Source: Planctomycetota bacterium
GTDB lineage: Bacteria > Planctomycetota > UBA8742 > UBA2392
Direction: 5' to 3'
Length of the DNA: 64,000 nt
Assembly (NCBI GenBank): GCA_020638675.1
Contig: JACKID010000001.1
Coordinates: 124,001-188,000, forward strand
Part shown: in pieces, positions 55,319 to 63,805 of the stretch
Layout of the letters: every line of letters starts with the position of its first letter
Position numbering within the stretch: the stretch's first letter is position 1
Position numbers and translations under genes: made by a program
Notes under the pieces: model-generated
What the model was told of the DNA's origin: nothing
The model's input: the letters and a program-made list of their open reading frames with translations, nothing else
Databases searched by the model: none

Positions 55319-56785
55319 CTATCTGTTGATTCGGCCGCTGGTGTTGCGCCGCCGCCGCGGGCGGGCGGCCTCGATCGGGCCGGTCTTGCTGCGTCCGCCC
55401 AGCTCGAGCACCGGCACCACGCCGCCGCCCCGGCGCACGTTTACGACCGGGTCCGAGCTGACTCGACCGATGCAGCCGCCGTATTCGCCGCGGATCGCGA
55501 ATGCGCCTAGGGTCAGGTACTTCTTCGAATCCAGCACTTCCGTGCCTTCGATGATCGGCACGTTGTGCTCGCGCACGGGCACGTATTCCTGCACGACGCC
55601 CTGCTGGTTCACGGCCTCGTCGAGGCGCTTGAGCCACTCGTCCTTGGCGCAGTGCGGGCCGAGGATCACGTCCTCGCCGCCGTAGCCGCCGCCCGGCTTG
55701 AGCACGAACTTGTCCGGGCGCGACGCCACGAAGGGCAGCAGGTCCACTTCACGCCCGAGGTAGTCGGTCTTGCGCTCGACCAGTTTGCGCGTCCACGGCA
55801 GCAGGCGGGTCTTTTCCTGGTTCTCCGCCGGGGTGAAGAAGCGCTCGAAAGCGGCGCTGGTCAGAATCTCGAGCACGCCCTTGTTGCCGGCAAGCCTTGA
55901 GCGCAACGGGTTGACCGTAACCACGTCGCCATAGCGCAGCGCACGCAGGAACGGCGCGATCAGCACACGACGCCGGGCAAGCTCAGGCACCAGCGCCCTG
56001 CGGCAGATCAGGTGGTAGCGCTCCTCCTTGTGGTAGAGACCTTTGTCCTCGGTGTTGAATTCGAACTCGCGGGGGTCGATCACCTTGGCCTTCAGCCCGC
56101 GCTTGATCAGGCAGTCCACGACCAGCTGCTGTTCCGGCAGCGTCGGTGTGCCGTCGAAGTCGACCACGGCGATGTTGGGCTGCTCGACCGTCGCGCGGGC
56201 GTGCTCCTTGTACGAGGCGAGCATCGCGTCGCAGTAAAGCTCAACGTCCGGCGCGCTCGGGAACAGCGACGCCATGCCCACTTCCTTGGCAGCCTCAAGC
56301 TTCTGGTACTCGGTGTCGAGGATGTGGCTGAAGGTGCTGCCGGCCGGGCTGTCCACGTTGAATTCAAGAAAGCGCGGGCCGCCGGCCGTCGGGATGAAGT
56401 CGTAGCGCGCGAACTCGATGGCGAGGCGCGAGGGCGTGTCGCTGAGCGCGAGCTCTTCCAGGTTGGGCGAAACGCCGACCTGCTCCATGAACGTGACGCT
56501 GCTGAGCGCGAGCTGGACCACCTGTTCGAGCAGGCTGCTGATCATGCGCACGCTGCGCGTCAGCTCTCGCACGTCGTTGGCCGACAGCAGGTACGGCGCC
56601 TGCAGGGCGCGCAGGTTCTTGCCGTCCATGCGGAAGCCAAGCTCGCGCAGGGTGGCCGTGAGCGCCGCGTCACTTTCCCGCGCGCGGATGGGGTTGCGCT
56701 TGAGGGCCTTTAAAAAGTCCTCACGCATCCCGGCCGCTTGATCGATTTTGCGGGTCGGGCGATTTGAGCCGTCAGCTTTCACCAT
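55319..56785 (-). CDS. ATP-grasp-like protein
   Basis: A 488-residue protein from the ATG at 56785; a GTG at 56806 is the alternative. The C-terminal half has ATP-grasp-type features: FVLKPGGGYGGEDVILG (nucleotide loop), VVQEYVPVREHNVPII, and a late strand with the GRVSSDPVVNVRRGGGVVPV end that could hold metal ligands. The N-terminal half includes RYDFIPTAGGPRFLEFNVDS and NIAVVDFDGTPTLPEQQLVV, resembling circularly permuted ATP-grasp and glutathionylspermidine-synthase-like folds. It would join an acid to an amine using ATP; the substrates are unknown. It may act together with the downstream UbiA-like protein. Confidence 0.75.
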   Translation of the reverse strand: MVKADGSNRPTRKIDQAAGMREDFLKALKRNPIRARESDAALTATLRELGFRMDGKNLRALQAPYLLSANDVRELTRSVRMISSLLEQVVQLALSSVTFMEQVGVSPNLEELALSDTPSRLAIEFARYDFIPTAGGPRFLEFNVDSPAGSTFSHILDTEYQKLEAAKEVGMASLFPSAPDVELYCDAMLASYKEHARATVEQPNIAVVDFDGTPTLPEQQLVVDCLIKRGLKAKVIDPREFEFNTEDKGLYHKEERYHLICRRALVPELARRRVLIAPFLRALRYGDVVTVNPLRSRLAGNKGVLEILTSAAFERFFTPAENQEKTRLLPWTRKLVERKTDYLGREVDLLPFVASRPDKFVLKPGGGYGGEDVILGPHCAKDEWLKRLDEAVNQQGVVQEYVPVREHNVPIIEGTEVLDSKKYLTLGAFAIRGEYGGCIGRVSSDPVVNVRRGGGVVPVLELGGRSKTGPIEAARPRRRRNTSGRINR

Positions 56786-56871
56786 GGAAATGACTTTACG
56801 CCCCACAAAAGCGTCGGCAAGTTAGCCGTTGACTCGTTTCACTGGGTGTACGGATTCCACGGGAGCCCGAT

Positions 56872-58614
56872 GTGACTCATTTTGGCAAAGCCCTGCTGGC
56901 AGTGTTTGTGTTTGCCCTGTTAGGACTTACGTCGTTTGTGGCGGGTGGGCAGGACGCTGCGAACGTCGATTTTAAGGGCGGCAAGAATACCTGGGCCGGA
57001 TCAAAAGTTGGCGACTGGGTTGAGTACAAGCTGCAGTTGGGTCCATCCGTTCGCTTTGAAGTGACGGCCATTGCCGAGAACGGCGACATCACCTTCCAGC
57101 ACACGATCAAGAATGCTGAAGGCGAAAGCGTTTCCGACAACAGCCGAACCCGCGCTCCGGACAAGGCGCCGGTTCTGAACCGCGTGCCGGACAACCTGAA
57201 TGCGGCCTGGACAACGACCGAGTACGAGATCGGCGGCAAGAAGATCAGCTGCGACGCCGCGAGCTGGAGCCAGGAAGAAGCCAAGGGCAGTGTCTGGTTC
57301 AGCAAGGAAGTTCCATGCGGCGGCATGGTGAAAGCCATCACTGACGACAAGGATACGGTCTGGCTGCTGGCCTACAGCAAAGGCGGCAAGGTCTTCCGCG
57401 TAGCGGAGAAGACTCCCGAGCCCAAGCCGGAACCGAAACCCGAACCAAAGCCTGAGCCCAAGCCCGAACCCAAGCCGGAACCCAAACCCGAACCAACACC
57501 GGAGCCGAAGCCGGAACCCAAGCCAGAGACGATCCTCGGGCCTGAGCCTGCGCGCGACTACGGCGACCCGATCACGATGCAACTGCCCGAGTCCGTTCGG
57601 AAGGCAATGAAGGACCAGGGCGTCGCCATCACCCGCATGCGCGTCTACTTCGACGAAGAAGACAAGGACGGCGGCGTCGTGCTCGAGTACGAGGGCATGC
57701 GCACGGAAGTCCCCATCATCTACGCCGCGTTCAAGGGCGAGGATTGCGACAAGGAACTCAGCTACAAGGACTGGCTGGCGCGCGACGGGCGCTTCGTCGA
57801 CCTCGCCGTCGACATCCGCACGCGCCCCAAGGTCCTGAAGGGCATGAAGGTCCAGATCGTCCACAGCCACCTGCAGGGCGAAGTAGAGACCGAGCTGTCA
57901 CGCTTCGAGGTCACGGTGCCCGAGCCGGGCGACCCCTGGGACAGCCTGCGCGTGCGCGGCGCGCGCCCGGGCATCAACCGCTACAGCCTGGTCGTCACGT
58001 ACACCAACAAGGCCGGCGAAGAAACCACGCAGACCGGCTTCAGCCACTGGGTCGTCGTGCAGTCGCCGCCGATGTTTGAATTCCTGAACTCGGTCAGCGC
58101 CAAGGCCACGCGTACCCAGGCCGGGTCCAACACCGCGCTCGCGGCCGACGTTCGCATGAACGGCAGTTTCATCCTGCATCACGGCATCGACCCGAAGGAC
58201 TGCACCCTGCGCATCACGCGCAAGGGCAGCCGCGAGATGAACCTGGCCGAGCTGCCGTCCGAGGTGCGCCGTGTCGTCGGCAAAGAAGAGATCCCGCCCG
58301 GTTGGCAGGAGGTCGCGAAGGTCAAGTTCAGTGACGGAAAGATCAACGGGCAGGACGTCGTCATGGTCGAAGACTCATTCGTGCGCGTGCTGTTCGACCA
58401 CAGCTTCGCGGCAACCGCGGCCGTGCTGCCCGTGAAGGACGAATGGGAGTATCACTTCGAGCTGCTGCACAAGGACTCCGCTTCGCCGCTGGCCACGTGG
58501 ACGGTGAAGGTGGACCTGTCGATTGCCAAGCCGGCCGACGTCGACAAAGCCAAGCTCAAGGTCACCGCCACGGGGCTTGAGCGCCCGCTGGAAGTGGCCT
58601 TCCTGAAGAAGTAG
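56872..58614 (+). CDS. Secreted protein with an EPKP-repeat linker
   Basis: A 580-residue exported protein starting at GTG 56872 with GGGAG 6 bases upstream. The signal peptide ends near residue 25 (FVAGGQ). An N-terminal beta-rich region (about 30-180) contains VGDWVEYKLQLGPSVRFEVT. A tandem EPKP linker follows (about 184-222), rich in Pro, Lys and Glu, which probably acts as a rigid spacer. The C-terminal part (about 225-580) is beta-rich with Ig-like strands, such as VTYTNKAGEETTQTGFSHWV. I do not recognise a family. A periplasmic or cell-surface location is likely. Confidence 0.8.
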   Translation: MTHFGKALLAVFVFALLGLTSFVAGGQDAANVDFKGGKNTWAGSKVGDWVEYKLQLGPSVRFEVTAIAENGDITFQHTIKNAEGESVSDNSRTRAPDKAPVLNRVPDNLNAAWTTTEYEIGGKKISCDAASWSQEEAKGSVWFSKEVPCGGMVKAITDDKDTVWLLAYSKGGKVFRVAEKTPEPKPEPKPEPKPEPKPEPKPEPKPEPTPEPKPEPKPETILGPEPARDYGDPITMQLPESVRKAMKDQGVAITRMRVYFDEEDKDGGVVLEYEGMRTEVPIIYAAFKGEDCDKELSYKDWLARDGRFVDLAVDIRTRPKVLKGMKVQIVHSHLQGEVETELSRFEVTVPEPGDPWDSLRVRGARPGINRYSLVVTYTNKAGEETTQTGFSHWVVVQSPPMFEFLNSVSAKATRTQAGSNTALAADVRMNGSFILHHGIDPKDCTLRITRKGSREMNLAELPSEVRRVVGKEEIPPGWQEVAKVKFSDGKINGQDVVMVEDSFVRVLFDHSFAATAAVLPVKDEWEYHFELLHKDSASPLATWTVKVDLSIAKPADVDKAKLKVTATGLERPLEVAFLKK

Positions 58615-58650
58615 CCCTTTCCCACAAGTTTTCCCGATTTTTGCGGCGCA

Positions 58651-58690
58651 CAGCGGACCTTCGAGTGAAAATAATCTCGGAGGTCCGCTG
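58651..58690 (+). promoter_or_regulatory. 15-bp hairpin that buries the ribosome site
   Basis: CAGCGGACCTTCGAG (58651-58665) can pair along its whole length with CTCGGAGGTCCGCTG (58676-58690), with one G-U pair. The loop TGAAAATAAT has 10 bases. The ribosome site GGAGG (58679-58683) lies wholly in the right arm, 9 bases before the ATG at 58693. No T tract follows, so a plain terminator is unlikely. It could switch translation of the small downstream gene by temperature, protein or ligand. Confidence 0.65.
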
Positions 58691-58692
58691 TA

Positions 58693-59265
58693 ATGCACAT
58701 CGATCCAGAGAAAGCACGTAAGTTGTGTAGCGAAGCTGAGTTCGAGCTCTTTACCGAGAGCCGCGAGCCGGAGATTTTTGCGTTTACGGCCGAGGGGCTG
58801 AAGAAGCGTGCGTTTCAATCGCAGAAGCTCTATCAGCTTTGGGCCGAGCGCGTGGGCATCGAAAACGATGCCGGCTGGGGCAAGGTCGGCGAAGCTCGTA
58901 AACGTGCAGCGACGGGCTACATCACCGCGCGGCAGAAGGCCGAGTTGTTCGAGGATGTCTGGAAGGCGTTCGACGCGCGCCTGCGCCTCGTGTTGAAGAA
59001 GCCGAACCAGGCGCTGAAGGACAACATCAAGTACCGCAAGGAAACCGGCAAGATCAACAAGGCGACCGGCAAGGTCGACAAGGCTGGGGGCAGTCTCCTG
59101 AACCGCCCGACTGACCAGGTCGACAAGCCGAAGGGCATGCAGTTCAAGCCCACCGACAAGGTGGCGAAGCCAGGCCAGCGCCGCGACAGCTTCGCGCGCC
59201 CGGCCGGCGAGCCGCTGAACAAGCCCGACGAAACGGACCAGGACCCGAACCGGGTCTGGGTCTGA
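58693..59265 (+). CDS. Unknown basic protein with PTDKV-type repeats
   Basis: A 190-residue protein without signal peptide or TM helix. The first part (1-115) is helical and compact, with RKLCSEAEFELFTESREPEI and QKLYQLWAERVGIEN. From about 120 it becomes repetitive and unstructured: GKINKATGKVDKAGG, then RPTDQVDKPKG and KPTDKVAKPG, each with a (V/I)-(D/N/A)-K core. The tail is acidic. I recognise no family. Binding of RNA, DNA or another acidic partner is only a guess from the basic repeats. The leader hairpin at 58651 suggests tight translational control, possibly by the protein itself. Confidence 0.7.
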   Translation: MHIDPEKARKLCSEAEFELFTESREPEIFAFTAEGLKKRAFQSQKLYQLWAERVGIENDAGWGKVGEARKRAATGYITARQKAELFEDVWKAFDARLRLVLKKPNQALKDNIKYRKETGKINKATGKVDKAGGSLLNRPTDQVDKPKGMQFKPTDKVAKPGQRRDSFARPAGEPLNKPDETDQDPNRVWV

Positions 59266-59296
59266 GCGAGAGCGCGAATTCCCGGAGTTTCGTTCC

Positions 59297-59349
59297 ACCC
59301 CGCCCGAGAGTGCGGGGTTTGCTTGTATCCCCAGCCTGTCGCCCGGGGC
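59297..59349. repeat. Intergenic repeat CCCCGCCC...CTGTCGCCCGG, copy 2
   Basis: ACCCCGCCCGAGAGTGCGGG, then ATCCCCAGCCTGTCGCCCGG, matching the order of parts in the copy at 35147. It separates two convergent genes and its first hairpin may act in termination. Confidence 0.65.
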
Positions 59350-59351
59350 GT

Positions 59352-59645
59352 TTACTCTTCAGGGACGATGCGAATGGTGACGTCGCCGGTCGGGATCGAC
59401 TGGCAGGCGAGCCGCACGTTCGGGCCCTGGCGCTTGATGCGCGACAGCACGCGGGCTTCCTCGGCCGATTTCTCGGGCAGGTTCTCAAGCCCGTCCACGA
59501 TCTCGATGTTGCAGGCGCCGCACGAGCAGTTGCCGCCGCAGATGCTGGTGATGTTGACGTGGTTGTCCCACAGCACGAACAGAATCGGCTCGCCCGCCGG
59601 GGCGTTGATCGTGACATCCTTATCCACCACATGAATCATCGGCAT
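59352..59645 (-). CDS. 2Fe-2S ferredoxin
   Basis: A 97-residue ferredoxin of the adrenodoxin-like type. The cluster loop is CGGNCSCGAC: C-x5-C-x2-C with an extra Cys inside, and the fourth ligand is in VRLACQS. A beta-grasp start (IHVVDKDVTINAPAGEPILF) and the end DVTIRIVPEE fit the fold. It carries electrons in the cytoplasm. The ATG at 59645 is chosen; an upstream one at 59672 has no better ribosome site. The neighbours (zinc ribbon, lipA) give no clear partner, although LipA requires reduced iron-sulfur donors in general. Confidence 0.9.
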   Translation of the reverse strand: MPMIHVVDKDVTINAPAGEPILFVLWDNHVNITSICGGNCSCGACNIEIVDGLENLPEKSAEEARVLSRIKRQGPNVRLACQSIPTGDVTIRIVPEE

Positions 59646-59697
59646 GCAAAGAGTGTCCCAATCAAAGCCCATCCCGCAAGGGCTGGGGCACGGTCGG

Positions 59698-60015
59698 CTA
59701 CCTGCGATTCAGGCCAGAGAGTTCCTTGGCGCGCGCAAGTTCGTCGCCGTCGATTGCCGCCAGGCTTCGGCTTAGAGTTGGTCGTTCCTGTTTGAACCAT
59801 GTATCGCAGGAGGCGCAGTGGTAGAGACTGAACTCCCCACCGGGCGGTCGCGTTGACTTGATCCAGCTTTCGCACCTGAGACCTCTGGCTCCGCAAGCTG
59901 GACACTGCCTGAGCCTTTCTCCGAGTTTCATCATGGCAAACGCGTATGCCATGACGAGCACGAAAGACCCGACGCCGCCACCCACGAGAATCAGCAACAT
60001 TGCCCAGGTTGGCAT
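59698..60015 (-). CDS. Small membrane-anchored zinc-ribbon protein
   Basis: A 105-residue protein. One N-terminal TM helix (about 5-28) is followed by a zinc ribbon: CPACG (38-42), a spacer, and CASC (67-70). The rest is charged and helical. The zinc ribbon would lie on the cytoplasmic side if the short N-terminus is outside, which is a guess. It lies 13 bases after lipA on the same strand and may be in the same transcript. I recognise no family beyond the ribbon. Confidence 0.7.
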   Translation of the reverse strand: MPTWAMLLILVGGGVGSFVLVMAYAFAMMKLGERLRQCPACGARGLRCESWIKSTRPPGGEFSLYHCASCDTWFKQERPTLSRSLAAIDGDELARAKELSGLNRR

Positions 60016-60028
60016 CGAGGCAACTCGC

Positions 60029-60934
60029 TTATGAGTCGGCCAGAGGTGAGTCGTATTCCATCGCCTCTTCGGCGTGATAGCTGCTGCGTACGAGCGGGCC
60101 GCTGTCGACCCTGCTGAAGCCCAGCTTCAAGCCTTCGGACTTGTACATGGCGAACTCGTCCGGGTGGACGTAGCGGTGCACGCGCAGGTGCTTCGGCGTC
60201 GGCTGCAGGTACTGGCCGATGGTGATGATGTCGACGTCCGCCGCGCGCAGGTCGCGCAGCAGCCCAAGCACCTCGTCCGGCTCTTCGCCGAGGCCAACCA
60301 TCAGCCCGGATTTCGTTGTCAACCCGGCGAGCTTCGCGCGCTTCAGCAACTCCAGCGACTGGTCGTAGCGTGCCTGCGGGCGCACGGGCACGTACAGGCG
60401 GCGTACGGTTTCCATGTTGTGGTTCAGCACGTCCGGGCGCGCGTCGAACACCGCATCCTGCGCCGCGAAGTTGCCCTGGAAATCCGGGATCAGCACCTCA
60501 AGCCCGCAGCCCGGTGCGGTCTCGCGAATCGCGCGGATCGTAGCGACCCAGACGCTCGCGCCGCCGTCGGCCAACTCGTCGCGATCGACGCTGGTGACCA
60601 CCGCAAACTTCAGCTTCATCTTGCGGACGCTTTCGGCCACACGGCGCGGCTCATCCAGATCGAGCTCGGTCGGGCGCCCGGTCTTCACGTTGCAGAAGCC
60701 GCAGGATCTCGTGCAGATGTTGCCCAGGATCATGAACGTGGCCGTGCCGCGGTTCCAGCACTCTCCGCGATTGGGGCAGGCCGCGGATTCGCAGACCGTG
60801 TGCAGCTTCTCTGCCTGCACCAGCTTGTCGAGCTCCACGATCCGACCGGCCGTGGGGATGCGAACCTTCAGCCACGGCGGCCTGGGCCCCAGGTCAGTCT
60901 TGCCACGCGGAAGTTTGGGATACGCCGTCGCCAT
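60029..60934 (-). CDS. lipA: Lipoyl synthase
   Basis: A 301-residue radical SAM enzyme. The auxiliary cluster motif is CESAACPNRGEC and the radical SAM motif is CTRSCGFCN. VTSVDRDELADGGASVWVAT, LIPDFQGNFAAQDAVFDARP and VLNHNMETVRRLYVPVRPQA are conserved, and the C-terminal SS pair with RSSYHAEE completes the family pattern. It inserts two sulfurs into octanoyl groups on lipoyl domains. The E2 enzyme with a lipoyl domain (61677-63074) is a natural client. No lipB is seen in the window. Confidence 0.97.
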   Translation of the reverse strand: MATAYPKLPRGKTDLGPRPPWLKVRIPTAGRIVELDKLVQAEKLHTVCESAACPNRGECWNRGTATFMILGNICTRSCGFCNVKTGRPTELDLDEPRRVAESVRKMKLKFAVVTSVDRDELADGGASVWVATIRAIRETAPGCGLEVLIPDFQGNFAAQDAVFDARPDVLNHNMETVRRLYVPVRPQARYDQSLELLKRAKLAGLTTKSGLMVGLGEEPDEVLGLLRDLRAADVDIITIGQYLQPTPKHLRVHRYVHPDEFAMYKSEGLKLGFSRVDSGPLVRSSYHAEEAMEYDSPLADS

Positions 60935-60993
60935 GCAACTCCTGTTCGAACACAGGGTAACAGAGTTACGGAGCCGGCAAAGCAGTGGCGAAG

Positions 60994-61464
60994 CTAGTCT
61001 TCTTGGGGCTCGCCCTTCTTGCCGAGTGTTGCTTCAAGGCCTTTGATGAGCGCCTGCTTTTCCGCGTCGGTCAGGCGGGCTTCCGGGTGCGCGGGCAGGT
61101 AGACCGCCAGCGGCATTTCGCCTTCGCGGACTTCTTCAGCGGCATCGTCGGCGTGTTTCTGTTTACGGTTCCACTCGGAGAAATTCAGGTGCTCGCGGCC
61201 TTCGTCCACGTCGTGCTGTACGAGCCACGAGACAGGCGCGACGTTTGAGTACCACGGCCAGACTGTCTCATTGCTGTGGCAATCGAAGCATGCCCGCTTG
61301 GCAAGATCGCGGGTCTCCGCGCTGTCCCACTGCGGCTCGGCGACGACCGGCGGGTTCGTGTGGTCACGCCCGTAGGGCACAAGCTGGATCGCCGCCGCCA
61401 ACGCGACTGTTCCCAACAAGATGGGCTTCAACAAACGACGCTTCTTCTTTTTTTCTTCAGCCAT
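60994..61464 (-). CDS. Membrane-anchored heme-binding (PF14376-type) protein
   Basis: A 156-residue protein. A strongly basic N-terminus (EEKKKKRRLLKP) leads into a TM helix (about 12-30). The outside part has C59-x2-C62-H63 in RACFDCHSNETVWPWYSNVA, followed by SWLVQHDVDEGREHLNFSEW, the standard pattern of haem-binding domain proteins. The end (LTDAEKQALIKGLEATLGKK) forms a final helix. A single c-type heme is expected, attached by the Ccm system whose genes are at 36-38 kb. AGGAAG precedes the ATG at 61464; the longer frame upstream lacks support. Confidence 0.88.
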   Translation of the reverse strand: MAEEKKKKRRLLKPILLGTVALAAAIQLVPYGRDHTNPPVVAEPQWDSAETRDLAKRACFDCHSNETVWPWYSNVAPVSWLVQHDVDEGREHLNFSEWNRKQKHADDAAEEVREGEMPLAVYLPAHPEARLTDAEKQALIKGLEATLGKKGEPQED

Positions 61465-61626
61465 GACTGTGCTTCCTGATGCAGGTGCTGCCGCCCGAGT
61501 TGCTGCGCTCACTGGTTTCCGCGCCAACTATGTTAACGAATCCGCCTGTGCGTCCTTTCATCCAATGGGTCGCAGCGTGACCAAAACCGGACGGACTACA
61601 TGAAACTTGAAGCGAAGTGAGTGCAC

Positions 61627-61663
61627 AAAAGCACAACGCCTCCGCCGAGGCGAAGGCGTTGTG
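61627..61663 (-). terminator. Terminator after the E2 gene
   Basis: CACAACGCCTCCGCC (61632-61646) and GGCGAAGGCGTTGTG (61649-61663) form a 14-15 bp stem with one mismatch (G-U on the minus-strand RNA). The minus strand continues with CTTTT. It lies 13 bases after the E2 stop. The rest of the gap 61465-61676 shows nothing else. Confidence 0.8.
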
Positions 61664-61676
61664 TGGAGATTGGCGT

Positions 61677-63074
61677 CTAGCCCAGGCGGCGCTCAAGCCC
61701 GGTTGAATCGGTGTCGAAATTCTGCAGCTCTTCCTCGACGGCCATCATGAAGCGGCCGGCGAGTGCGCCGTCGACCAGGCGGTGGTCGAACGCCAGCGAC
61801 AGGTAGACCATGTCGCGGAAGCCCCAGGAATCTTCCGTCACCATCACCGGGCGCTTGACGATCTTGCCGGCGCCCATGATGGCGCTTTCCGGCTGGTTGA
61901 TCAGCGGCATGCCCATGATCGGCCCGAAGCTGCCGACATTGGTCAGCGTGAACGTGCCGGCGCTGGTGTCGTCCGGCGTCAGCTTGCCCTGCTTGGCGCG
62001 GTTGCCGAGGTCGTCCACGGCCGTTGCGATGCCGACCAGGTTCAGGTTCTGGCAGTTTTTGATGTTCGGCACGATCAGGTCGCCGGAATCCAGCGCGACG
62101 GCAAAGCCGTAGTTCACGAACTTCTTCACGATGATCTCGTCGCCGTTGATCATCGAGTTGACCATCGGGAAACGCTCCAGCGCGCGGCAGGAGGCCCAGA
62201 TGAAGAAGCTGGTGTACGTCAGGTTGAAGCCGTACTCCTGCTTGAAGCGCTTCTTGATGCTCTCGCGGAACTTCACGATGCGCGAGATGTCCACCTCGTG
62301 CACCTGGTTCACGTGCGCGGCCGTGTCGATCGTGTTGCGCATGGCCTTCACGATCGCCTTGCGCACGGTGCTCATCTTGACGACCTCGACCGGCTTGCCG
62401 GCGAGGCCAAGCTGCTCAAGCGTCTTCTTTTCACCGAACGCGCTGCGTGCGGGTGCGGCCGGCGCGTCGGCGCGCGGGGTGCCGGTGCCGACTTCCATGA
62501 CGCGGGCCGGCGGCGCGCTGGTGCGATTCTGCAGGTAGGCTTCGAAGTCCTGCTTGGTGACGCGCCCGTCCTTGCCGCTGCCGGGAAGCTCGCCGATTTC
62601 TTCGAGGCTGACGTTCTGCTCTTTGGCCATGGCGCGTACGACCGGGCTGTAGAAACGCTTGCCGTCATGGCGCGGCACGGCCGTGTCGCCGCGGGGCCCT
62701 GCATGGTGCGCGGCCGGGCGCTCGGCTACCGCGGTCGCCGCGACGGGCTTGGCAGCCTCCGCCTTGGCCTGTCCGTCGTTGCCGGCGGCGGGCTTGGCGG
62801 CCGGTGCCGAGCCGCCGGACTTGGGCGCCGATCCCGCCGCGCCGATGCGCGCGATGACCTGGCCCACTTCGACGGTGTCGTCGGCTTGGTACAGGATTTC
62901 GGTCAGGGTGCCGCTGGCCGGCGCGGGGACTTCGCTGTCGACCTTGTCGGTGCTGATCTCGAGCACCGTTTCGTCTTTCTTGACCGTGTCGCCGACGTTC
63001 TTGACCCAGCGCACGATGGTGGCTTCGGCAATCGATTCGCCCATCTTGGGCATCAGCATCTCGATGTCGGACAT
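61677..63074 (-). CDS. 2-oxoacid dehydrogenase E2, dihydrolipoyl acyltransferase
   Basis: A 465-residue enzyme in three parts. The lipoyl domain (1-77) carries K44 in EISTDKVDSE. After an Ala/Pro-rich linker comes the E1/E3-binding domain (about 142-180) with SPVVRAMAKEQNVSLEEIGE. The catalytic domain (about 225-465) has SFFIWASCRALERFPMVNSM, FTLTNVGSFGPIMGMPLINQ and the active-site DHRLVDGALAGRF. It transfers acyl groups from E1 to CoA. The match to branched-chain acyltransferases is better than to PDH E2 or SucB by the MxxxGESIAEA and linker patterns, but the substrate is not fixed. Its E1 is probably the gene at 16038. Confidence 0.95.
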   Translation of the reverse strand: MSDIEMLMPKMGESIAEATIVRWVKNVGDTVKKDETVLEISTDKVDSEVPAPASGTLTEILYQADDTVEVGQVIARIGAAGSAPKSGGSAPAAKPAAGNDGQAKAEAAKPVAATAVAERPAAHHAGPRGDTAVPRHDGKRFYSPVVRAMAKEQNVSLEEIGELPGSGKDGRVTKQDFEAYLQNRTSAPPARVMEVGTGTPRADAPAAPARSAFGEKKTLEQLGLAGKPVEVVKMSTVRKAIVKAMRNTIDTAAHVNQVHEVDISRIVKFRESIKKRFKQEYGFNLTYTSFFIWASCRALERFPMVNSMINGDEIIVKKFVNYGFAVALDSGDLIVPNIKNCQNLNLVGIATAVDDLGNRAKQGKLTPDDTSAGTFTLTNVGSFGPIMGMPLINQPESAIMGAGKIVKRPVMVTEDSWGFRDMVYLSLAFDHRLVDGALAGRFMMAVEEELQNFDTDSTGLERRLG

Positions 63075-63140
63075 GGCTTTCCTTGTGCTTGAACCGGGCG
63101 GGAGAATACCACCGGAGGTCGCCTGCGAAAGTCCCGGCGG

Positions 63141-63791
63141 TCACAGATAGACGCGCAGGCCAACCCGCAGCAACTCAAAGTGTACACCGAGGTTGGGAAA
63201 ACTGCCCCCGGTCTCCAGCCAGCCGGAACTGCCGCGGTTGAGCCCGATGCGGAAATCGATTCCGCCTTCGAGGAAGCCGCGGATCTGCGTGCTGCCCAAC
63301 TCGCAGCCGAAGTGGACGCCGCCGCCGATCGCGCTGGTGCTCTTGATCGCGCTGCCGCCGTCATCATATGCACCGAACCCGGCCCGCGCGTCGGCGTACA
63401 ACGCGCCGCCGTCCCAGCGCAGCATGCGGACCCGGAAGCCGATCTCTGCCTCGAAGCCAGCGATGGTTCGATATCTTCCGTAGTGGCCCGTTTCGACGTA
63501 CACGTCGCCGCCGACCCCCGAGACGCCGGCCGTGACGCCGAGCGTCTGGTTGAACAGGTAGCTGAACTCGAGCCCGACCGCGCCCAGGTTGCCGTCCGGG
63601 TAGATCGGGAAGCGCAGGAACGGGCATACCCACGCCGAAAGCCCGAAGTGCCCGGTGTCGATCTGTGTGACAGGTTCAGCGGGCTCCGCCTGACTGAACA
63701 GCGTCCGACGCGCAGTGCGATCGGGAAAGTCCGCCAGCCCGGCCTGGAGGCAGCCGGTGCAGAGAAGCAGCGCGATCAGAAGCCTGAGCAT
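63141..63791 (-). CDS. Secreted beta-rich, possibly outer-membrane barrel protein
   Basis: A 216-residue exported protein. A signal peptide with a possible lipobox (LLCTGC at residues 9-14) is followed by alternating Gly/aromatic strands: FGLSAWVCPFLRFPIYPDGN, VGLEFSYLFNQTLGVTAGVS, VRMLRWDGGALYADARAGFG, and a last strand ending VGLRVYL. The pattern resembles an eight-stranded barrel or OmpA-type core. No close family is recognised. It begins 15 bases after the stop of the partial Rieske gene, on the same strand. Confidence 0.7.
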   Translation of the reverse strand: MLRLLIALLLCTGCLQAGLADFPDRTARRTLFSQAEPAEPVTQIDTGHFGLSAWVCPFLRFPIYPDGNLGAVGLEFSYLFNQTLGVTAGVSGVGGDVYVETGHYGRYRTIAGFEAEIGFRVRMLRWDGGALYADARAGFGAYDDGGSAIKSTSAIGGGVHFGCELGSTQIRGFLEGGIDFRIGLNRGSSGWLETGGSFPNLGVHFELLRVGLRVYL

Positions 63792-63805
63792 GGATCCGAT
63801 CCGGT

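Noticed and set aside
57411..57527. Possible CRISPR-like array from the regular short repeats
   Set aside because: The repeats are in-frame EPKP codons without spacers, inside a secreted protein gene.
61782..63092. Open frame of 436 codons opposite the E2 gene
   Set aside because: Antisense shadow of E2, with composition typical of reversed GC-rich codons and no motif.
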